From Aliidiomarina sanyensis (lineage in GTDB: Bacteria > Pseudomonadota > Gammaproteobacteria > Enterobacterales > Alteromonadaceae), in contig NZ_PIPM01000008.1 of the NCBI RefSeq assembly GCF_003987175.1, positions 44,378-108,377 of the forward strand: DNA of 64,000 nt, given 5' to 3'. Positions 8,444 to 17,748 of this stretch are shown here, piece after piece. The notes beneath the pieces were generated by a model, which saw only the letters and a program-made list of their open reading frames with translations, searched no databases and was not told the origin of the DNA. Positions within the stretch are counted from its first letter, which is position 1. Every line of letters starts with the position of its first letter. Both the position numbers and the translations under genes were made by a program.

Positions 8444-8601
8444 GCGTACGTATCCTGTTCTGCGCGATTGCTTTATCGCAACGGTTCTGATTGTTATAGT
8501 TTCATCATACAAGGTTCATGAAATAAAGCATCTAACTTCATCGGGTAATCGGCGAGTCCAGCGAAAGCTTGAGGAAACCGACGAACAAAGGGACGACTAT
8601 C

Positions 8602-9996
8602 ATGGCAAAAGGGTATCGCGTTGAGAAAGATAGCATGGGCACCGTAAACGTTCCCGAAGACGCACTGTTTGGGGCACAAACTCAACGGGCGATCGATAAC
8701 TTTCAGCTCAGTGACTTACAGCTTCCATTCGCTTTCATCCGCGCAGTGGCTCTGATTAAATATTGTGCCGCAGAGGCGAACGAAGCACTCGGTCAACTCG
8801 ACAGACGTCGAGCGGATGCAATCATGCAAGCAGCCCTCGAAGTCTTTGAAGGCCGTTGGCAAAATCAATTTCCAGTCGATGTGTTCCAAACCGGCTCTGG
8901 CACCAGTACCAACATGAATGTGAATGAAGTGCTCGCAACGCTTGCGGCCAAACAAAGCGGCCTGGAGGTCCATCCAAACGACCATGTAAACCATGGGCAA
9001 AGTAGTAACGACGTGATCCCCACCGCCATTCAAGTAAGCGCAGCGCGTCGCTTACATCGAAAATTGTTCCCCGCACTCAAACACCTTGAGCAGACGATTC
9101 AAGAAAAAGCACAGCAGCTCAACGGCATCGTAAAAACAGGTCGCACCCATTTAATGGACGCAATGCCTTTAACGTTCGAGCAAGAACTGGAGACGTGGGC
9201 AGCACAGTTAAAACAAGCCCGCGAGCGATTAGAAACGCTGATGCCCCAGCTGTTAAGTCTACCGCAAGGCGGGACCGCTATCGGCACGGGCGTCAATGCT
9301 CACCCTGATTTTGCGCACCATTTTTGTGACGCGATGCAACGCTTTACCGAAATGCCTTTTACGTCGGCCAACAACAAGTTTGTCGGCATCGCCGGGCAAG
9401 ATATCGCCGTTGCAACGTCAGGTGTGTTGACGTCTTTAGCAACGGTTATGATGAAGATCGCGAACGATCTCCGGTGGATGAATAGCGGACCACTTGCAGG
9501 CCTTGGGGAAATTGAGTTACCCGCCTTACAGCCAGGATCCAGCATCATGCCGGGCAAAGTAAATCCCGTAATCCCCGAAGCAGTGGCGATGGCATCCGCA
9601 CAAGTCTTCGGTAACCACACCTCCATATCACTGGCTGGGCAGAGCGGTAATTTTCAATTAAATGTCATGCTGCCTTTAATTGCTTACAATTTCTTGCAAA
9701 GTATTGAGTTGATGACCTCGTCTGCTTATGCACTTGCCGATCAGGCGATTAGCGGATTTACCGTTCATCAGGAAAAATTAAACGAGGCGCTTGCACGAAA
9801 TCCGATTCTTGTGACCGCTTTAAACCCCGTGATTGGTTACAACAAAGCGGCCGAAATCGCAAAGAAAGCCTATCAGGAAAAACGACCTGTACTTGAGGTC
9901 GCCATGGAACTAACCGATCTTTCTGAATCCGAACTCACCACTCTGTTGGATCCAGCAAAACTAACCAACCATCGTTCGCGTAACCGCGATTCATAA
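8602..9996 (+). CDS. fumC: Class II fumarate hydratase
   Basis: 464 residues from the ATG at 8602 (MAKGYRVEKDSMG), the usual FumC length. An in-frame upstream start at 8569 would add an unsupported extension, and AAGGGA sits about 9 bases before 8602. FumC interconverts fumarate and L-malate in the TCA cycle without an iron-sulfur cluster. The family signature GSSIMPGKVNP is present, as are TGSGTSTNMNVNEV, HPNDHVN and TGRTHLMDA. It is divergent from the cupredoxin-like operon and followed by a short-chain dehydrogenase. Confidence 0.96.
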   Translation: MAKGYRVEKDSMGTVNVPEDALFGAQTQRAIDNFQLSDLQLPFAFIRAVALIKYCAAEANEALGQLDRRRADAIMQAALEVFEGRWQNQFPVDVFQTGSGTSTNMNVNEVLATLAAKQSGLEVHPNDHVNHGQSSNDVIPTAIQVSAARRLHRKLFPALKHLEQTIQEKAQQLNGIVKTGRTHLMDAMPLTFEQELETWAAQLKQARERLETLMPQLLSLPQGGTAIGTGVNAHPDFAHHFCDAMQRFTEMPFTSANNKFVGIAGQDIAVATSGVLTSLATVMMKIANDLRWMNSGPLAGLGEIELPALQPGSSIMPGKVNPVIPEAVAMASAQVFGNHTSISLAGQSGNFQLNVMLPLIAYNFLQSIELMTSSAYALADQAISGFTVHQEKLNEALARNPILVTALNPVIGYNKAAEIAKKAYQEKRPVLEVAMELTDLSESELTTLLDPAKLTNHRSRNRDS

Positions 9997-10057
9997 CCTT
10001 GTTCTGTGGCTCAAACGCTTAGAATCCGAACGATGGAGTAACAATAGGATGGGATGT

Positions 10058-10726
10058 ATGAAACAAGCTGATATTCTAATTACTGGCGCAAATCGTGGCA
10101 TTGGACTTGCGCTCGCACAACAATATGCAGATGCAGGAGCTCACGTTTTCGCCGTCTGTCGCAAGCCCTCGGCCGCTCTGCGTCATAGTGGAATCACTAT
10201 CCTTGATGGCATCGATGTGACTGCACCGGATGCTGTCACGCGCATTCGCGAGGCTCTCGATGGCCGAAAAATAGACGTTTTGATTAATAATGCCGGAATT
10301 CTTACGCGGGAGAACATCAATGATGCTCCAGCCCCGGCCATATTGAAGCAATTTGAAGTGAATGCACTTGCCCCGCTTCAGCTTACCCTTGGCTTGCTTC
10401 CCAACCTTAAGAAAGGCAGTAAAGTGGCTCTCATCACCAGTCGTATGGGTTCAATGGAAGATAACGGCAGTGGTGGCTATTACGGATATCGCATGTCAAA
10501 AGCAGCCCTAAATGCCGCGGGCGTCTCTCTTGCTCATGACCTCAAGGACAAATCAATTGCTGTCGCTCTGCTGCACCCGGGTTATGTCCAGACCGACATG
10601 GTGAACAACACCGGCGATATCAGTGCAGCGACCGCGGCATCGCGTTTACGCCAACGGATCAGTGATCTCAACATCGATAACTCAGGCTCATTTTGGCATA
10701 GCAACGGCGAAGTCTTGCCGTGGTAA
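10058..10726 (+). CDS. Short-chain dehydrogenase/reductase (C-factor-like)
   Basis: 222 residues from the ATG at 10058, which has AGGATGGG just upstream. A second ATG at 10049 is possible. The Rossmann motif TGANRGIG at residues 8-15, the NNAG motif, the active-site YRMSK (YxxxK) and the HPGYVQTDM segment are all present. Small SDRs of this type resemble Myxococcus CsgA (C-factor) and YciK-like enzymes and reduce or oxidise small alcohols or carbonyls with NAD(P). The substrate cannot be inferred. It stands alone after fumC. Confidence 0.85.
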   Translation: MKQADILITGANRGIGLALAQQYADAGAHVFAVCRKPSAALRHSGITILDGIDVTAPDAVTRIREALDGRKIDVLINNAGILTRENINDAPAPAILKQFEVNALAPLQLTLGLLPNLKKGSKVALITSRMGSMEDNGSGGYYGYRMSKAALNAAGVSLAHDLKDKSIAVALLHPGYVQTDMVNNTGDISAATAASRLRQRISDLNIDNSGSFWHSNGEVLPW

Positions 10727-10731
10727 AAACA

Positions 10732-10781
10732 GCAGATTTGTGCGAGAATTGTTGCTCTTTTCACCACATCTGCGCTTTTTT
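10732..10781 (+). terminator. Possible terminator after the SDR gene
   Basis: An imperfect stem pairs GCAGA plus TGTG with CACA plus TCTGC, followed by a T run at 10775-10781. The loop is long (about 20 bases), so strength is uncertain. Confidence 0.45.
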
Positions 10782-10823
10782 GAGCAGTCAGCGGGGAAAT
10801 ACTGCTTTTTTTCCGAAAAGGTG

Positions 10824-10852
10824 TTGACTGCGCAACAGTGGATTCGCATAAT
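10824..10852 (+). promoter_or_regulatory. Strong stringent-type promoter of the tRNA cluster
   Basis: A -35 TTGACT (10824-10829), a 17-base spacer and a -10 CATAAT (10847-10852) are followed by the GC-rich discriminator ACGCGCCG. This is a classic stable-RNA promoter and lies about 38 bases before the first tRNA. Confidence 0.75.
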
Positions 10853-10890
10853 ACGCGCCGCTGAAACGCACAGATTTGTATTGATAAAAC

Positions 10891-10967
10891 GGCTACGTAG
10901 CTCAGTTGGTTAGAGCACATCACTCATAATGATGGGGTCGCAGGTTCGAATCCCGCCGTAGCCACCA
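10891..10967 (+). tRNA. tRNA-Met (CAT), elongator
   Basis: 77 bases including the encoded CCA. The acceptor stem GGCTACG pairs with CGTAGCC, the anticodon loop contains CAT, and the T arm is GGTTCGAATCC. The body closely resembles E. coli metT/metU rather than the initiator. It is first in a five-tRNA cluster next to ubiF and miaB, as in E. coli. Confidence 0.97.
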
Positions 10968-10995
10968 TCAATACAAAAAGCTTTCGATATGAGAT

Positions 10996-11080
10996 GCGGG
11001 AGTGGTGGAATTGGTAGACACGCTGGATTTAGGTTCCAGTGCCGCGAGGCGTGAGAGTTCGAGTCTCTCCTTCCGCACCA
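10996..11080 (+). tRNA. tRNA-Leu (TAG)
   Basis: 85 bases with encoded CCA. The acceptor stem GCGGGAG pairs with CTTCCGC, the long variable arm (GCCGCGAGGCG region) is typical of class II tRNAs, and the anticodon is TAG. It corresponds to E. coli leuW in the equivalent cluster. Confidence 0.97.
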
Positions 11081-11128
11081 CTCAATTCGAAAGTCTCGCA
11101 GCGTTGCTGCACTGAGCGAAAAAACTGT

Positions 11129-11203
11129 TGGGGTATAGCCAAGTGGTAAGGCAGCGGGTTTTGATCCCGCCATTCCTAGGTTCGAATCCTAGTACCCCAG
11201 CCA
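11129..11203 (+). tRNA. tRNA-Gln (TTG), copy 1
   Basis: 75 bases with encoded CCA. The acceptor stem TGGGGTA pairs with TACCCCA, and the anticodon is TTG. It is nearly identical to the copy at 11296-11370, differing at one T-loop base (GAAT here, GAGT there). Confidence 0.97.
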
Positions 11204-11295
11204 TTTTTTTGTTGACTGTTCTTGCCAACGAGCTCCATCTACGAGTAGCCTAGGCAGAGAAAAGTATCGACAACTTCAGCAATAAAAGTATCTGC

Positions 11296-11370
11296 TGGGG
11301 TATAGCCAAGTGGTAAGGCAGCGGGTTTTGATCCCGCCATTCCTAGGTTCGAGTCCTAGTACCCCAGCCA
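11296..11370 (+). tRNA. tRNA-Gln (TTG), copy 2
   Basis: 75 bases with encoded CCA and anticodon TTG. It is a tandem near-identical copy of the tRNA at 11129-11203 with a single T-loop change. The 92-base spacer between them is unrelated to the tRNA body, so this looks like an old duplication. Confidence 0.97.
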
Positions 11371-11396
11371 CTTTTAACCATGCTGTTTCCTGTATT

Positions 11397-11483
11397 GCGG
11401 TGGTGGCGGAATTGGTAGACGCGCTAGCTTCAGGTGCTAGTGTCCGAAAGGACGTGTGGGTTCAAGTCCCACCCTCCGCACCA
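11397..11483 (+). tRNA. tRNA-Leu (CAG)
   Basis: 87 bases with encoded CCA. The acceptor stem GCGGTGG pairs with CCTCCGC allowing a wobble. The anticodon stem-loop CTAGC-TTCAGGT-GCTAG gives anticodon CAG. A long variable arm is present. It is last in the cluster and followed 15 bases later by a terminator. Confidence 0.96.
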
Positions 11484-11496
11484 ATACAGAAAAACA

Positions 11497-11521
11497 AAAA
11501 CCGGCAAGCGCCGGTTTTTTT
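11497..11521 (+). terminator. Terminator of the tRNA cluster
   Basis: ACCGGC-AAGC-GCCGGT stem followed by a run of seven T at 11515-11521, directly after the last tRNA-Leu. The A-rich left side gives a T-rich reverse strand, so it may also serve the convergent ubiF gene. Confidence 0.85.
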
Positions 11522-11554
11522 GTGCTTATTGAGCCGCAGAAACGCCATTTCTCC

Positions 11555-12757
11555 TTATTTTGAGGTGAAACGTCCGCCGGCAAAGGTTCCCACCCAACCT
11601 CGTAGCGCTGGAATTGGCCCTCGGCTTGATGCCAAGAGAGCAAACGCAGCGCGCCTCAGCCGAACCATACCCCGGTGCTCGCTGCGAAAGAGCCGTGAAA
11701 TTCCGTCAAGCCCGTGTCCCATTACATTGTTTTCTAATTTCCGCTGCATGAGTGTGCGAGCGAGGACATCTGAAATCGTCTCATCATTCGCAGATCCCGC
11801 CGCTGAAAATATGGCTTGGACATCCCGAAAACCAAGATTAACGCCCTGCCCGGCCAATGGGTGGACCGCATGCGCTGCATCACCAATTACGCCGCCCGCG
11901 CGTTGCCCAGACCAAGGTGTGAGTACTTGCTGATGGCGCAACGGAAATGAGCCCATTTTGACCAACTTAAACTCACCAATCTCACTCGCGAACCGCTGCT
12001 CAAGTGCTTTTTGTTGTCCCGCGGAGTCCAGACGCTTAATGCCATTCAATTGAGGCTCGGCTGCATACACGATAAGGCAGGCATGGTGCTCGGCAAGGGG
12101 CAAGAGCGCATGCACTTCGTCTCCTGCAAAAATTTGCCACGTGCGAGCGGGCACAGGTTGGGGCATTTTCACCAACGCAAGCAAACAGTGTTCCCTATAC
12201 GTCCGGCCGCTCGTTCCCAGCCCCAACGCATGACGAACCGGTGATTGTGCGCCATCGGCACCTAACAGTGCGCGATAAGGAATCGCCGTTCCGGATGCCG
12301 TTCGAACAACGAACTCCGTTGTCCCATTATCACCACCTGATTGGTGTTCAAGCGCTGCAAAACGTTCATTGTGAAAACGGACGAGCGGATGCCGACGACA
12401 TTGTTGTTGCAGTGCCCTTTGCAAAACTCGGTTTTCTAGCATGTAGCCAAGTGCAGGTCCATTTGCATCACCAAACTCGAGCCACGGACCACCCTGCTCT
12501 TTTACCGCAAGTTCATGGAATACTTGATGGCGTGCTTGCAGCAAATCCTCCCAAATACCGAGACGTTCGAGCAGAGCAATGTTGTCTGCAGTTACCGCAG
12601 AAATTCGCAAATCATAGGGTTCTTCTGGTTGGTATTCTGCCTCTGGCTGAGGCTCAAGAACATCCACAGAAAAGCCCGACTCAGCGAGGGCGAGTGCTGC
12701 CGCTGCACCAACCATGCCGCCGCCGACAATGACGATGGGTTTTGTTCTTTGCACCAC
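11555..12757 (-). CDS. ubiF: UbiF-type FAD-dependent ubiquinone hydroxylase
   Basis: 400 residues from a GTG at 12757 with AGGA 8 bases upstream. A much longer in-frame ORF reaches 13069, but that extension runs antisense through the EamA gene. Family members hydroxylate the demethoxy-ubiquinone ring. Seen are the FAD dinucleotide motif VIVGGGMVGAAAALALAESG near the N-terminus, DLRISAVTADN, LGYMLENRVLQ, and the second FAD motif GDAAHAVHPLAGQGVNLG. The tRNA-ubiF-miaB neighbourhood matches E. coli ubiF. Other UbiH/VisC-type paralogues cannot be fully excluded. Confidence 0.85.
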   Translation of the reverse strand: MVQRTKPIVIVGGGMVGAAAALALAESGFSVDVLEPQPEAEYQPEEPYDLRISAVTADNIALLERLGIWEDLLQARHQVFHELAVKEQGGPWLEFGDANGPALGYMLENRVLQRALQQQCRRHPLVRFHNERFAALEHQSGGDNGTTEFVVRTASGTAIPYRALLGADGAQSPVRHALGLGTSGRTYREHCLLALVKMPQPVPARTWQIFAGDEVHALLPLAEHHACLIVYAAEPQLNGIKRLDSAGQQKALEQRFASEIGEFKLVKMGSFPLRHQQVLTPWSGQRAGGVIGDAAHAVHPLAGQGVNLGFRDVQAIFSAAGSANDETISDVLARTLMQRKLENNVMGHGLDGISRLFRSEHRGMVRLRRAAFALLASSRGPIPALRGWVGTFAGGRFTSK

Positions 12758-12888
12758 AGTAAGAATCCTATTCGAAAACCTATATCTCGCCCTATTATGC
12801 CTCAATGATCCATTCGCTGCATTGATCACTATCATGCTAAACTCTGCGCACGACCGCAGCAGATACCCGTGTAAAAAGGAGAGTTTTT

Positions 12889-13773
12889 CTGAATCCGATA
12901 GTCGCCGCCTCCCTTCTGCTACTTTTTGCCGAACTTTGCTTCGCCGCCACCAGCGCGATGGTGAAATATCTTGCTCCCGATATCCCCGCGACGCACCTAG
13001 TTTTTTTCCGGAATTTTTTTGCACTGATTGTTCTTCTTCCATGGCTATACAAACGCCGCCAAACCGCATTTCGCACCTCTCAACTCAAATTACACCTGTT
13101 GCGAGCGGTGACTGGAATCGCGGGTATGTACCTCTTTTTCTACGTGATCACCCAGGTGGCATTAGCGAAAGCTACGTTGGTACTGCTTATGGCTCCATTT
13201 ATCATTCCCGTCATTAGTTGGTTTTGGCTCAAGGAACGGATCGGCCCTGCCCTCTGGTTTGCAATCGCGCTCGGGTTTTTAGGTGTGTTGATCTTTTTGA
13301 ATCCGTTTGCAGGCGGATTTCCAGCGGTCATGTTATTTGCATTTCTCGCAGCATTCTTGGCGGCTTGGGCCAAGACTGTAATCCGAAAGCTATCGAAAAC
13401 CGAATCACCGAGTAAAATTGTGTTTTATTTTTCCTTTTTCGCCACCGTGATGACTGCGATCCCCGTCTTGATCAATTGGCAGCAGCTCTCGTGGCAACTC
13501 TGGATGGGTGTGATGTTGATGGGAGTTTTTGCCGTGTTAGGTCAACTCACCATGACCCGTGCATTTAGTATGGCCCCGCCTTCGCAAATTGGCGTATTCA
13601 CCTATAGTTCGGTGCTGTTTGCTGCATTGATTGGTTACTTAATTTGGGGCGAGGCGTTTACGGTTCATATGCTCGTGGGAACAGCAATCATCATGAGTGC
13701 TGGCTATTTGACCATACGGCAAAATCGAAGCCCCGCGATAAAAATCCCGCCAAGCGGTACCACAAATCCCTGA
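12889..13773 (+). CDS. EamA/DMT family permease, apparent CTG start
   Basis: About 294 residues with ten predicted helices in two EamA repeats. The first ATG in frame (12958) would begin in the middle of helix 1. The frame is open back to a stop at 12838-12840 and contains no ATG, GTG or TTG before 12958. A CTG at 12889 has AAGGAG exactly 7 bases upstream and restores a complete first helix (NPIVAASLLLLFAELCFAA). Drug/metabolite transporters of this family export small solutes, and the substrate is unknown. It is divergent from ubiF with 131 bases between the starts. Confidence 0.8.
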   Translation: MNPIVAASLLLLFAELCFAATSAMVKYLAPDIPATHLVFFRNFFALIVLLPWLYKRRQTAFRTSQLKLHLLRAVTGIAGMYLFFYVITQVALAKATLVLLMAPFIIPVISWFWLKERIGPALWFAIALGFLGVLIFLNPFAGGFPAVMLFAFLAAFLAAWAKTVIRKLSKTESPSKIVFYFSFFATVMTAIPVLINWQQLSWQLWMGVMLMGVFAVLGQLTMTRAFSMAPPSQIGVFTYSSVLFAALIGYLIWGEAFTVHMLVGTAIIMSAGYLTIRQNRSPAIKIPPSGTTNP

Positions 13774-13879
13774 TGAGGCCACCAACACACACATTCAATT
13801 CGGGACAAAGGTGGCGAGTGCGCGTGGAACAGGGTAAAATATGTGCCCTTGATCACGCGCGGTAAAACGAAGTCAGAGC

Positions 13880-15319
13880 ATGAGTAAAAAAGTCTATATC
13901 AAAACTTGGGGCTGTCAGATGAACGAGTATGACTCGGGCAAAATGGCAGATTTACTCCACAGCCATCTAGGCTATGAGTCCGCGGCCGAAGCCGAGGATG
14001 CCGATTTGATTTTGCTAAACACCTGCTCCATCCGCGAGAAGGCGCAAGAGAAGGTGTTTCACCAGCTCGGACGTTGGAAGCAGCTCAAACAGCACAAACC
14101 TGATCTAGTCATTGGTGTCGGCGGTTGTGTCGCTTCTCAGGAAGGTGCTGCTATCCGTGAACGAGCGCCCTTTGTCGATCTCGTGTTTGGTCCTCAGACG
14201 CTCCACCGCTTACCTGCAATGCTGAAAGAATTGGGTGAAGGCAAAGAGTCCGTCATTGATATCTCATTTCCAGAAATTGAAAAATTTGACCGCTTGCCAG
14301 ATCCGAAAGCCGAAGGACCTACCGCGTTCGTATCCATCATGGAAGGCTGCAGTAAATATTGCACATTCTGCGTGGTGCCATACACCCGTGGTGAAGAAGT
14401 CAGTCGTCCACTTGATGACGTCCTTTATGAGATCGCACAACTTGCGGACCAAGGGGTGCGCGAAGTGAACTTACTCGGTCAAAACGTCAATGCGTATCGA
14501 GGTGACCGCCACGACGGAACGCTCTGTACCTTTGCCGAACTGCTCCACTATATCGCAGCCATCGATGGCATTGACCGCATTCGCTATACAACATCGCACC
14601 CTGTTGAGTTTACCGACGATATCATTGCAGCCTATGCGACGATTCCAGAGCTTGTAAGCCACCTCCATCTGCCGGTGCAAAGCGGTTCTGACCGTATCCT
14701 TGCGCTCATGAAGCGAGGCCATACTGCACTCGAGTACAAATCGCAGATTCGCAAACTACGGAAGGTTCGCCCTGACATCGCAATGTCGTCAGATTTTATT
14801 ATCGGTTTTCCAGGTGAAACCGATGCTGACTTTGAGCAAACCATGGACCTCATACAAGCCGTAGATTTCGATTTGAGCTTTAGCTTTATCTACAGCGCGC
14901 GTCCTGGCACACCGGCGGCAGATCTACCGGATGATGTTCCTGAGAGCGTCAAAAAAGAACGTTTACAGCTTCTTCAGCAACGGATTAATCAGCAGGCCCA
15001 GCGTCACGCACGGCAAATGCTCAATACTGAACAGCGGATTTTGGTCATCGGCCCTTCACGGAAGAACCCTATGGAGTTGAGTGGTCGAACCGAGAATAAT
15101 CGGGTCGTGAACTTTGAGGGGCGTCCAGACATGATCGGAAAATTTGTCGATGTCCGAATTACCGAAGCCCTCCCGAATTCACTTCGGGGCGACGTCATTC
15201 GTGAAGAGCACGAAATGGGTCTACGTGTTGACACGGCCCCAAAGAGTATTCTGACACGGAATCCTGAGCCGACGCCCGATGCGTTGGGTGTGAGTCAGTT
15301 TGATCCCATGCAATCTTAA
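13880..15319 (+). CDS. miaB: tRNA-2-methylthio-N6-dimethylallyladenosine synthase
   Basis: 479 residues. MiaB is a radical SAM enzyme that adds the methylthio group to i6A37 of tRNAs. The N-terminal UPF0004 domain holds three cluster cysteines (GC12[23 protein letters not shown]). The radical SAM motif is [12 protein letters not shown], and a C-terminal TRAM domain spans about 375-440. It is followed 18 bases later by ybeZ, starting the conserved miaB-ybeZ-ybeY-corC-lnt series. Confidence 0.97.
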   Translation: MSKKVYIKTWGCQMNEYDSGKMADLLHSHLGYESAAEAEDADLILLNTCSIREKAQEKVFHQLGRWKQLKQHKPDLVIGVGGCVASQEGAAIRERAPFVDLVFGPQTLHRLPAMLKELGEGKESVIDISFPEIEKFDRLPDPKAEGPTAFVSIMEGCSKYCTFCVVPYTRGEEVSRPLDDVLYEIAQLADQGVREVNLLGQNVNAYRGDRHDGTLCTFAELLHYIAAIDGIDRIRYTTSHPVEFTDDIIAAYATIPELVSHLHLPVQSGSDRILALMKRGHTALEYKSQIRKLRKVRPDIAMSSDFIIGFPGETDADFEQTMDLIQAVDFDLSFSFIYSARPGTPAADLPDDVPESVKKERLQLLQQRINQQAQRHARQMLNTEQRILVIGPSRKNPMELSGRTENNRVVNFEGRPDMIGKFVDVRITEALPNSLRGDVIREEHEMGLRVDTAPKSILTRNPEPTPDALGVSQFDPMQS

Positions 15320-15337
15320 GCAGAGAGACTTGACCGA

Positions 15338-16333
15338 TTGAGTAAATCAGTAGAAACCATCGACCTCTATTTAGAACCCGCAAACAGTCAACGGTTGGCA
15401 AACCTGTGCGGCCCTTTCGACGACAACATTCGCCATCTTGAGCGTCGTTTAGGGGTTGAGGTCGTGTACAAAGACAATCACTTTCGAATTATCGGTCAAG
15501 GCGCTCCTGTCCGCGCGACCGAAGACATCCTGAAACACCTGTATGTCGAAACGGCGCCGGTTCGCGGTCGCATGCAAGCCGTTGAGCCCAATCAGGTTCA
15601 TCTCGCAATCCAAGAAACGCGTGCACTGGAACAAAATGAGGGGCCAGACGACGATGACCCCATGACGTTGATTAAAACCAAGCGTGGGCTCATCAAGCCA
15701 CGGAATCGGAATCAACAAGAATACGTACGCGCCATCTTGACCAATGACATTAATTTTGGTGTTGGTCCTGCGGGAACCGGAAAAACCTATCTGGCGGTTG
15801 CTGCTGCTGTCGACGCGTTAGAGCGCCAAGAAATTCGCCGGATCCTGCTCACACGCCCTGCAGTCGAAGCAGGAGAAAAGCTGGGGTTTCTACCAGGTGA
15901 TCTCGCACAGAAGGTCGATCCCTACTTACGTCCGTTATACGACGCTCTGTTTGAAATGCTCGGATTTGAAAAAGTCGAAAAACTAATCGAACGGAATGTC
16001 ATTGAGATTGCGCCCCTCGCCTACATGCGTGGTCGTACCTTGAACGATGCATTTATCCTTTTAGACGAAAGTCAAAACACCACGCAAGAACAAATGAAAA
16101 TGTTTTTGACGCGGATTGGCTTTAATTCAAAAGCTGTGATCACCGGGGATATTACCCAAATCGATCTTCCCCGCGGACAAAAGTCGGGTTTGCGTCAAGC
16201 CATTGAAGTCCTGAATGACGTTGAGGGCATCAGCTTTACCTTCTTCACAGCCAAAGATGTCGTGCGGCATCCGGTCGTCCAGCGGGTTGTTCAAGCCTAC
16301 GAGTCATTTGAGGCGGAGCAAACCCGCTCGTGA
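15338..16333 (+). CDS. ybeZ: PhoH-like ATPase YbeZ
   Basis: 331 residues starting at TTG 15338. A start near this residue is supported by alignment in mind with E. coli YbeZ, which also has the LEPA and [10 protein letters not shown] segments. An N-terminal KH-like region (about 1-100) precedes the PhoH ATPase core with Walker A GPAGTGKT and Walker [10 protein letters not shown]. YbeZ works with the endonuclease YbeY in rRNA maturation. Its stop overlaps the GTG start of ybeY by 4 bases. Confidence 0.94.
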   Translation: MSKSVETIDLYLEPANSQRLANLCGPFDDNIRHLERRLGVEVVYKDNHFRIIGQGAPVRATEDILKHLYVETAPVRGRMQAVEPNQVHLAIQETRALEQNEGPDDDDPMTLIKTKRGLIKPRNRNQQEYVRAILTNDINFGVGPAGTGKTYLAVAAAVDALERQEIRRILLTRPAVEAGEKLGFLPGDLAQKVDPYLRPLYDALFEMLGFEKVEKLIERNVIEIAPLAYMRGRTLNDAFILLDESQNTTQEQMKMFLTRIGFNSKAVITGDITQIDLPRGQKSGLRQAIEVLNDVEGISFTFFTAKDVVRHPVVQRVVQAYESFEAEQTRS

Positions 16334-16863
16334 ACTACTTCATCGATATCCAAAACGTTGAGCTTCTTCCAGCACGCGAGTCGGACAGCAGCCCTTCATC
16401 ATCGGACCCTCTGGCTGCGAACGCTGAAGCCATTGTGCAGATTGTCGAACACACCCTCGCCACATTACAAATAGCCGAGGCTGAGTTAACGGTCCGCTTT
16501 AGTGATATTTCAGAAGTACAAGCTCTCAATCGCGAGTATCGCGGTAAAGACCGCCCGACCAATGTCCTGTCCTTTCCGTTTGCAGACACGTTGCCTGAAG
16601 GTGTTGAGCTTGATGTTCCGTTGCTCGGAGATATCGTTATTTGTGTTCCGGTTGTGGCGGATGAGGCACATGCACAAAACAAGTCGTTTACCCAACATCT
16701 GACGCATTTAGTTGTTCATGGAACCTTGCATTTGCTAGGTTATGACCATATAAACGATGATGAAGCCGAGGTCATGGAAGCACTTGAGATACAATTGCTC
16801 GGGGAACTTGGCCTTCCGAATCCCTACGTGCATCAACACTTGCCAGACTCGAGGAGTGAGTAA
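16330..16863 (+). CDS. ybeY: Endoribonuclease YbeY
   Basis: 177 residues with a GTG start at 16330 overlapping the ybeZ stop. YbeY is a zinc-dependent RNase needed for 16S rRNA 3' end maturation and ribosome quality control. The zinc motif [11 protein letters not shown] (H-x3-H-x5-H) is intact, and the family segment [19 protein letters not shown] is present. A Ser-rich insert near residues 18-30 lengthens the N-terminus slightly relative to E. coli. Confidence 0.95.
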   Translation: MNYFIDIQNVELLPARESDSSPSSSDPLAANAEAIVQIVEHTLATLQIAEAELTVRFSDISEVQALNREYRGKDRPTNVLSFPFADTLPEGVELDVPLLGDIVICVPVVADEAHAQNKSFTQHLTHLVVHGTLHLLGYDHINDDEAEVMEALEIQLLGELGLPNPYVHQHLPDSRSE

Positions 16864-16869
16864 CCGTCA

Positions 16870-17724
16870 ATGAGCGATGACAAACCCCAGCCCGGTTCGG
16901 GGAACTCAAGGAAATCGTGGGCGCAAAAACTTCTTCAAGCGTTCACAGGAGAACCGACGAGTCGCGAAGAGTTTGTTGACATGATTCAGGACGCGGAGCA
17001 TCGCGACCTGATTGACCTCGATACGAAAGAAATGATTGAAGGAGTGCTTGATGTCGCCGAGTTAAAAGTTCGCGACATCATGATTCCGCGCTCGCAAATG
17101 GTCACCATCGAGAAAGACGCGACCGTCGAAGAGTTCCTTCCCATTGTCATTCAAACTCAACACTCTCGTTATCCGGTCGTCAGTGAAAATAAAGACCATA
17201 TTGAGGGAATCCTGCTCGCAAAAGACTTACTTGCATTTGGATTTGGACTGGTACAGCAACCCTTTTCTCTTGAGCAAGTCATGCGCCCGGCCGTGATTGT
17301 TCCAGAGAGTAAGCGTGTCGACGCGCTGCTCAAAGAGTTTCGATCAAAACGCTATCATATGGCCGTTGTGGTCGATGAATATGGCGGTGTGAGTGGTCTT
17401 GTGACAATCGAAGATATCTTAGAAGAAATTGTCGGTGATATCGAGGATGAAACGGACGACGAGGAATCACGTTCAGATATTCGGAAAGTAAGTAATTCGA
17501 AGTTCTTGGTGAAGGCTTTAACCACCATCGAAGACTTTAATGACTATTTTCACACCCAATACGGCGATGATGAGTACGATACCATCGGGGGACTCGTAGC
17601 GCACACATTCGGCCATCTACCCGAGGTCGGCGAGACCGTCACGATGGGCGAGTTGCATTTTAAGGTCACCGCTGCTGATCGCCGTCGTATTCAACAATTG
17701 CAGGTCACGATTCCAAGCGAGTAA
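16870..17724 (+). CDS. corC: CBS-pair transporter-associated protein CorC
   Basis: 284 residues, close to E. coli CorC (YbeX). Two tandem CBS domains (about 65-185) begin at VRDIMIPRSQMVTI and contain YPVVSENKDHIEGI and VDEYGGVSGLVTIEDILEEIVGDI. They are followed by a CorC_HlyC domain (about 200-280). It is implicated in magnesium/cobalt homeostasis and in ribosome function with YbeYZ. It begins 6 bases after ybeY. Confidence 0.95.
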   Translation: MSDDKPQPGSGNSRKSWAQKLLQAFTGEPTSREEFVDMIQDAEHRDLIDLDTKEMIEGVLDVAELKVRDIMIPRSQMVTIEKDATVEEFLPIVIQTQHSRYPVVSENKDHIEGILLAKDLLAFGFGLVQQPFSLEQVMRPAVIVPESKRVDALLKEFRSKRYHMAVVVDEYGGVSGLVTIEDILEEIVGDIEDETDDEESRSDIRKVSNSKFLVKALTTIEDFNDYFHTQYGDDEYDTIGGLVAHTFGHLPEVGETVTMGELHFKVTAADRRRIQQLQVTIPSE

Positions 17725-17748
17725 GGCTTGGGCTGAGGAGAGAATTTG

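Noticed and set aside
11129..11370. Tandem tRNA-Gln copies as an attachment site duplication
   Set aside because: The intervening DNA is only 92 bases, and both copies are complete genes within a single operon, so an integrated element is not needed to explain them.
12757..13069. N-terminal extension of the ubiF reading frame by about 100 residues
   Set aside because: It runs antisense through the EamA gene and its promoter region, has no FAD-enzyme similarity, and the FAD motif begins right after a GTG with a good ribosome site.
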